A model generated the notes under the pieces. It was not told the DNA's origin and made no database searches. It saw nothing but the letters and a program-made list of their open reading frames with translations. This document shows, piece after piece, positions 58,585-64,000 of a stretch of 64,000 nucleotides of DNA. Each line of letters begins with the position of its first letter. Position 1 is the first letter of the stretch. The stretch comes from Stomoxys calcitrans (taxonomy: Eukaryota; Arthropoda; Insecta; Diptera; Muscidae), in the NCBI RefSeq assembly GCF_963082655.1, contig NC_081552.1, forward strand, positions 93,285,582 to 93,349,581. Direction: 5' to 3'. Position numbers and translations under genes: made by a program.

Positions 58585-58782
58585 TTATAAATCGAAGTTT
58601 GTCGCCAACTTGAGGTCTACATAACTTTTTTTCAGTGGAGTCATAGATGTCTTGGCTGCTACCGAAAACTGGTTGACTGGTTGAACATCGCCACCAATTG
58701 TAGTAGTGTGTGTTGTTTTTGCATTTTTATCTAAGTAAACAAGCGCATGGTGTTTTGAGATTTTATTAACTGCCACCGACAT
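58585..58782 (-). CDS. Hypothetical 65-residue frame adjoining a LINE1 fragment
   Basis: Minus strand MSVAVNKISKHHALVYLDK to LATNFDL, starting at the inner ATG near 58782. It is Lys/Thr-rich and I recognise no domain. The 5' side is cut by the LINE1 fragment, so if real it could be an exon remnant. It may equally be chance. Confidence 0.2.
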   Translation of the reverse strand: MSVAVNKISKHHALVYLDKNAKTTHTTTIGGDVQPVNQFSVAAKTSMTPLKKSYVDLKLATNFDL

Positions 58783-58784
58783 TT

Positions 58785-59870
58785 GTGAGTAACACCGTAT
58801 TACAAAAAACACACCGGTTACAGTTCTCTGGTCTCGTTATGATACCGAAAGCTCTACTGACCTCCTTCTTACTTCCTTTTAGTAATAGCCTCGTCTTCTC
58901 ACGATCCGGATCTCCCCATAGAATTTTCGTTCAAACGGTCGGTAGGGTTTCGCTGCTCCACAGTGTTACCGTTACTGCGTTCGTCAACCACGCCCTTAAC
59001 TCGGATTGCGTCGACCCGAATGGCTTCAGGTTAGCCAAGTCTATTGACGACATTCCTCCGGCCTTCACTGCTAAATCGTCTGCTCTTTCATTCCCCCTTA
59101 CTGCGCTGTCCTCAGAGTAGGCGTTAATCTCTTCTTACACTCCCAGACAGCTCGTGACTTTACCGTCCTGGTTGACACTACCCTTATGGCCAGTTAACTG
59201 TCCACACTCGACATCCTCTCGTAAGTAACACACCACCTCAAGCATTCCGTGATTTCCCTGATCTCTGCCTGCAGGACCGTATTATGGTCAGGCAATCTAA
59301 AACCGATTTCAGTCCCTGGGTTCTTAATGCAGACCCCTAGGCACACTCTAGCTTTGATCCGTCTGTATAGCATGATCTCCCAGATTGCAATACCAGAGTT
59401 CCGTCTACCCGGCTGTGCCTCTGGCAGCAGTGTCTCGCACCTCAAATACCAACTTAGACATCCGATCGTAAACCTCTTCTAATCCATCCAGGTTTCTTAT
59501 TGTCGCCTCGATTATTCCGCGATGGTATGACCTGCTCCTACCCTCTATCTATTCTCCATCGCTTTAAGTCTCATAGCCGCAGTGGCTGCCCCACACATAA
59601 TCTGTATGTCAATGGGTCGGATATCTAGAATAGTCTCTAGTGCCCCAGTGGTTGTGCTTCTCATCGCTCCGCCTATGCCAACATATTCTGTGAACCTATT
59701 GTATTATCCTTACGTTGCACTTTTCCTCCGTAGTCTTTTTCTATCGCAGTCAATCGAACTACTGTGGCGTAAGTAAGTTTTGGTCTAATCACGCTTCTAT
59801 GGAGTCAGTGAACTATCCTCGGATTCAAGCCCTATTTCGAGCCTACTGCCCGTTTACATATTGCCCAACA
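58785..59870 (-). mobile_element. LINE1-family fragment: RT thumb to C-terminus
   Basis: Reversed relative to LINE1: an RLIRPIL...YATVV-like thumb (59810-59740), an 'AATAAMRLKAMENR'-type linker (59590-59540), RNase H pieces (59445-59100) including PDHNTVLQAEIREITE and ERADDLAVKA-type words (59090-59050), and C-terminal pieces to 58800. It is heavily broken. It contains the RT-thumb part missing from the 18-22 kb copy. Confidence 0.65.
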
Positions 59871-60395
59871 TCTTATATTTGTCATGTAAATTTCAAGATG
59901 ATAGTGACCAGAATTACACCGTTCTTAAAACTATAAGCTGGTGTTAAGGAAATAACGACCTAAGGGAATGACCTGCATAGCCGTCGGATCTTAATCTAAT
60001 AGAAATTTCGATGTGCGATATCGAAAATGAGATGGTCACAGCAAAATCCTGCCGAAAAATTCGAAGGAAAGAATACAGTATGTCCACAAAAATGTCTTTC
60101 TAGAGAAGTTTTACGCAGCAAAGGTTGTCCAATAAAATAATAAGTTATACAAACTAATGTGTTTGAAGACACTCGTACAAAGAAAGATAAGTTATCTGAA
60201 TTTTATGTTAATTTTTAGTTATCGCTGATATTATTTTGACCACCGTTAATTCAGAAATAAACACATTTTAGGACTTTATTGAGAACATTTAAAATCATTG
60301 CACTTAAATCAATGTAAAAATATTACATGCTTCGAAAGAAAAATAAATTTTTTTTCAGTAAAAAGTTTTTATTATTCTGCGCTGCTTTTTTTGCC
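59871..60395. other. AT-rich stretch, nothing recognised
   Basis: No long frames and no repeats seen. Confidence 0.35.
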
Positions 60396-60654
60396 CGCGG
60401 CTGCATATCCAAATATGCACCGATCTGAACCATATTCCGTCCGTACAGCAACTCACTGTTCCAAATTTCAACGAAATCAAGCGGCTTTTATGGGCTTAAG
60501 ACACTGAATCCACAGATCGGTCTATATGCTAGCTATATGTAAACATGGACCGATATTGGGGTCTATCGGAGTATAACCCACTGTTCCAAATTTAAGCAAA
60601 ATCGGATAATAAGCATCGGTCTATCTGGCAGCTTTATCCAAATTTAAACCAGCG
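60396..60654 (-). mobile_element. Family C fragment, copy C3
   Basis: Two diverged monomers: CTGCATATCCAAATATGCACCGATCTGAACC, 'caactcactgttccaaatttcaacgaaatc', 'gcttttatgggcttaagac', 'cacagatcggtctatatg', in the same sense as C1 (plus-strand display). Both ends are missing. Confidence 0.6.
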
Positions 60655-60894
60655 GGCTTTGGAGGTGTCGCGGCCCCCCTAGATATCCCACACTAAATAA
60701 GGATACAAAATTTCTGTTTTTGAGTTACTAGAAACAAGCTAAATTTCGCTTAAGTCGTCCCACCCATTTGCGAGGTCTGGCGTTTTTGAAAATAATGACA
60801 AGCATTTTGAGTCCCATAATATCAAGCATTTTGAATCTGACGATCAAGATATTCAGGGCAGCGGTTCTCGTTCAGATCTTGGGTCCCCCCGACG
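60655..60894 (-). mobile_element. Helitron-like family H copy H7, first part
   Basis: Contains GGAGGTGTCGCGGCCCCCCTAGATATCCC, the reverse of 7330-7375 in H4, and the GGGTCCCCCCGACG site at 60881-60894 where the Transib-like element enters. It continues at 63745. Confidence 0.65.
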
Positions 60895-61140
60895 CACAGT
60901 GGGATAGGAAAAAAATAAGTGGAAATAAGTGTGCCATTTTGGAATGGATAGATATCTTCATGAAAATTTGCAGGGTTTATGTCAAAAAATTTTGGGGCTA
61001 TAGAAGTCCCAGGGGCTCATTGATGGGCCTTCAAAGTTGGTCACCTCGGCTCTACAAAATTTTGTTTGGGCTGTCAAAATCGCATTTATGGTCCGATTTT
61101 CAAAATGTTTGCTGGAAAGTGCTTAAAAAGCCCTGCAAAA
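60895..61140 (+). repeat. Left long inverted terminal repeat of the Transib-like element
   Basis: From CACAGTGGGATAGG through 'aataagtggaaataagt', 'gccattttggaatggata', 'gatatcttcatgaaa' and 'gggccttcaaagt' to 'aaaaagccctgcaaaaa'. It matches 63490-63744 inverted, with scattered changes. Confidence 0.8.
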
Positions 61141-61382
61141 ATCAGGCGTAATGTGTGCGGTATATTTTTTATAACGTCCAAGAAATTTGACTAACAATAT
61201 TTTTTTTTAATTTTCGCAGAGTCTGCACTTTTAGTTGGTTGCTTGTGAAAGCATTTCTGAACCGAGTTCAAATTTTTTAACTGATTTAGAAAGCTAATAA
61301 AATTTACTATTTTTTGTCGCGATACATACTTTAGTCAATAGTTATGCGAGCTACAAATCAAAAAATTTTAAGATTTAATGTA

Positions 61383-61989
61383 TAGGGTGATTTTTTTGAG
61401 GTTAGGATTTTCATGCATTAGTATTTGACAGATCACGTGGGATTTCAGACATGGTGTCAAAGAGAAAGATGCTTAGTATGCTTTGACATTTCATCATGAA
61501 TAGACTTACTAACGAGCAACGCTTGCAAATCATAGAATTTTATTACCAAAATCAGTGTTCGGTTCGAAATGTGTTCATTCACCGTAACGTTGCGTCCAAC
61601 AGCATGTTTGAAAAAATACGGTCCAATGATTCCACCAGCGTACAAACCACACCAAACAGTGCATTTTTCGGGATGCATGGGCAGTTCTTGAACGGCTTCT
61701 GGTTGCTCTTCACTCCAAATGCGGCAATTTTGCTTATTTACGTAGCCATTCAACCAGAAATGAGCCTCATCGCTGAACAAAATTTGTCAAAATTTGAACA
61801 CATTTCGAACCGAACACTGATTTTGGTAATAAAATTCAATGATTTGCAAGCGTTGCTCGTTAGTAAGTCTATTCATGATGAAATGTCAAAGCATACTGAG
61901 CATCTTTCTCTTTGACACCATGTCTGAAATCCCACGTGATCTGTCAAATACTAATGCATGAAAATCCTAACCTCAAAAAAATCACCCTT
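61383..61989. mobile_element. Mariner-like foldback element with 195-bp inverted arms
   Basis: TA at 61381-61382 and 61990-61991. Arms 61383-61577 and 61795-61989 are near-identical inverted copies starting (T/A)AGGGTGATTTTTTTGAGGT. Each arm includes the transposase N-terminal codons, so the gene's start is present twice in opposite directions around a short catalytic-domain piece. Confidence 0.85.
61457..61876 (-). pseudogene. Mariner-like transposase fragment in the foldback
   Basis: Minus strand from about 61876: MNRLTNEQRLQIIEFYYQNQ (N-terminal DNA-binding start), then after a deletion of roughly 120 codons MFSDEAHFWLNGYVNKQN with the first catalytic Asp, EEQPEAVQELPMHPEK and VWCGLYAGGIIGPYFF. 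It then runs into the inverted arm. The second and third catalytic residues are absent. The wording fits the mariner/IS630-like group. Confidence 0.75.
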
Positions 61990-62140
61990 TAGATGCGTTT
62001 TAGGTGTATTTTTTTATAAATTGTGTTAACTCTAATAGGAGATCTGTGAAGCACAATATTGGCATTTTTTAACAAACAAACCGCGAAAACTCTTTGAGTT
62101 CTCAAAACACAATGCTGAGATCCCCAACTTTATAACATAA

Positions 62141-63150
62141 TAGCTGAACTGGGCCCGCTTCGCTGCCCCTTTTTTACTTTACATGGAACAAAATTATTCT
62201 TTAAATATTTATTTACGATAATTAAAGAGCTTTTATTGAAATACCATGCTACAAAATAGTATTTGTATGTATATCGCTTGGCTAACAGTTAAACAATTTA
62301 AATGCCTTTATCTGAATCCCTTTACTGATTTATGAATTCGCTAAATGGGTTTAGGGTAATTTGCGATTTGATGTAAGATGTACTCCATTCCTAAGGTACT
62401 TTATTTGAGCCCGATATTCTCATGGGGATTATGTGAGTAAGAAGGCTCCCAGGGTGGCGGTTGGTGGGTTTAGGGGGTAGTGTGGGCCCCCAGAAACGTG
62501 GTACCGCAAGTGGGTATGAATTTCGTGATCTCGTGCTCTTCTCTCAAATACCATTTATTTTAACCGCATATTGCCATTGTTTAGGGGGAAGTTTATGGGA
62601 TGATGCGTACCCCAATCACTTGGCCCAAAAAATTGGTTATCCTATTTGTTTTCTAATCTCAAATACCTTTCATTTGGTGGGTAAATTTGTACTCTTGGGG
62701 AAAGGGCAATGCCCCAAATGCACTGTCCCGCATTTGGATATCAGATTCATATTCTACTCTCAAATACCTTTACATGAGCCCCATATTACGATGGTCAATA
62801 AATAATTGCTGTTTGTGGGGTATTTTTGGGAAAATTTGTCCCGAAAATGGGTATCAATTTCGTGTTCTACTCCCTAATACTTTCCATTGGAGCCGCACAT
62901 TGTCATGATTGGTTAATATGTTCGATTTAGGGGTGTTTTGGAGGTTGGGGTGGTCTAATCTTAAATACCTTTCATTTCAGTCCCATATTGTCGTGATTGG
63001 TTTATATATATATTTGGTAAGTTTTGGGGGTTGGATACCGAATTTTTGTTTTAGGTTACTATAAGAGAGCACACAAAATTTGGCTTAAATCGCACCACCC
63101 ATTTCCGAGATATGGCGTTTCTGAAAATTAGGGTAAGAGGGAGGGCCCGC
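62141..63150 (-). mobile_element. Helitron-like family H copy H8 inside the Transib-like element
   Basis: Reverse: 3' end TAGCTGAACTGGGCCCGCTTCG at 62141, a tail like 5266-5435 of H3 ('aaaattattctttaaatatttatt', 'attaaagagctttta'), tandem units (62400-63000), then 'cgcaccacccatttccgagatatggcgtttctg' (63090-63123), the reverse of 2304-2340. The first ~150 bp of the element's 5' end are lost. Confidence 0.65.
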
Positions 63151-63163
63151 CCCCTCTTCAAAG

Positions 63164-63192
63164 GACCTCAATCAATTCCAAAGATTGAGGTC
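63164..63192. repeat. Perfect 10-bp hairpin at the H8/Transib-like junction
   Basis: GACCTCAATC, a 9-nt loop, then GATTGAGGTC, immediately beyond the truncated 5' edge of H8. Confidence 0.6.
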
Positions 63193-63489
63193 TCTAAGGA
63201 CATTTTACTAAAAAATGCCAATTTTGCAAACAACTTTACCCAGTGTGGTGATTTTGGGTGTTTTCATCAAGAAATGTGGCCAAAATTTTTACTCATTTTT
63301 TTAATAGCATATTGATCTATAAATTTGTGGAAAATTAGAACGATATCTTTAGAAGTTTTGGTTTTATAATATTTTTAATTTGAATTTTATTTTTCACATA
63401 AGTGTTTTTTGGTGTATTTTGTATTGCAAATATATAAGTAATGAACAAACTGCATCCCGTGGTACACAGTTATTATTCTGAGACAAGTT

Positions 63490-63744
63490 TTTTGTGGGGC
63501 TTTTTAAGCCCTTTCTAGCAAAATATTGAAAATCGGATTATAAATGCGCTTTTGACATCCCGAACAAAATTTTGTAGGTCCGAGGAGACCTACTTTGAAG
63601 GCCCACTAATGGGTCCCTGAGACTTCTAGGGCCATATAAACTGGATAACATCTCAGCTACAACCATGTAAAATTTCATGAAGATATCTCTATCCGTTCCA
63701 AAATGGCAGACTTATTTCCACTTATTTTTTCCCATCCCACTGTG
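63490..63744 (-). repeat. Right long inverted terminal repeat of the Transib-like element
   Basis: Ends ATTTTTTCCCATCCCACTGTG at 63744; inverted partner of 60895-61140. Confidence 0.8.
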
Positions 63745-64000
63745 CGACGCTATGACTCAAAAGTCAATTTATTTGAGTCCTTTGTTGTCGCGCTCTACAT
63801 GTCCAGCTGAACGGCAGGACGTGACCCAGATACTTGAATCCTTTTATCAACATTACATACGAACTTTTCTGTGATAGACCTTTCAGTTGATACCCATATT
63901 TTCCCGATCGGCAAACATGTCCGTTCGGGTGGAGTGTCCCCCCAGGTTATTTGACCACAAAATTTTTTACCAATTTCGTGTTTTTGGGGAACCATAAGGT
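63745..64000 (-). mobile_element. Helitron-like family H copy H7, second part
   Basis: CGACGCTATGACTCAAAAGTCAATTTATTTGAGTCC resumes H exactly where 60894 stopped. It then follows H1 (373-560) closely, with 'gaacggcaggacgtgacc' and 'cccatattttcccgatcgg'. It runs off the window. Confidence 0.7.

Larger units (their letters stand above)
60895..63744. mobile_element. Transib-like non-autonomous transposon with CACAGTG ends
   Basis: A 2850-bp element flanked by the 5-bp direct repeat CGACG (60890-60894 and 63745-63749). Both ends start CACAGTGGGAT(A/G)GGAAAAA, and the inverted similarity continues for about 250 bp. Outside it, H sequence GGGTCCCCC-CGACG-CTATGACTCAAAAG joins as in the uninterrupted copy at 345-372. 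A CAC-type terminus, 5-bp GC-rich duplication and CG-rich target fit the Transib superfamily. No transposase is seen. The interior holds a mariner foldback and an H copy. Confidence 0.75.

Overview
This looks like intergenic, repeat-dense nuclear DNA from a higher fly (Diptera, probably a calyptrate such as a muscid). The evidence is an AT-rich background, abundant Tc1/mariner, BEL/Pao and non-LTR elements, families carrying the GTCC-rich block and ATATAGCTGCCATATAAACC monomers that I associate with fly genomes, and one spliced gene with a 76-bp intron and an ACAAAATGG start context. The species assignment is inference. There are no bacterial features.

Layout. 1-7.7 kb: Helitron-like elements (called family H), one holding an intact-looking Tc1-type transposon with a full-length transposase. 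8.6-13.4 kb: members of three related families (A, B, C) plus a 236-bp mariner MITE. 14-23 kb: a decayed RNase H-bearing non-LTR retrotransposon (LINE1) with a second LINE (LINE2) inserted, which in turn carries a family A copy. 23.2-30.5 kb: a very large imperfect palindrome built from families A, B and D. 32.9-34.1 kb: a three-exon gene of unknown function, the best host-gene candidate. 34.6-37.6 kb: an RTE-like LINE with a family C insertion. 37.7-40.7 kb: more A and B copies. 41.3-45 kb: an H fragment, a Jockey-like LINE with its RT core deleted, and a chimeric LINE1 3' end. 45.8-50.9 kb: families A and H, including an A copy nested in an A copy. 51-54 kb: a degenerate BEL/Pao element. 54.3-60 kb: an A copy split by a second mariner MITE, a CR1/L2-like LINE, a foldback repeat and a LINE1 fragment. 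60.4-64 kb: an H element split by a 2.85-kb Transib-like transposon that itself contains a mariner foldback and another H copy.

How it fits together: almost everything is mobile DNA inserted into mobile DNA, up to three layers deep, so insertions can be ordered and boundaries read from the interrupted host element. Families A, B and C share a 152-153-bp internal monomer, a conserved 5' block ending in GTCCGTC repeats, inverted ATACCC subterminal motifs, and (in A and B) a GC-rich hairpin near the 3' end. I think they are one non-autonomous superfamily, possibly Helentron-related. Most protein-coding remnants are dead (frameshifts, stops, lost catalytic residues). The exceptions are the Tc1 transposase and the unknown spliced gene.
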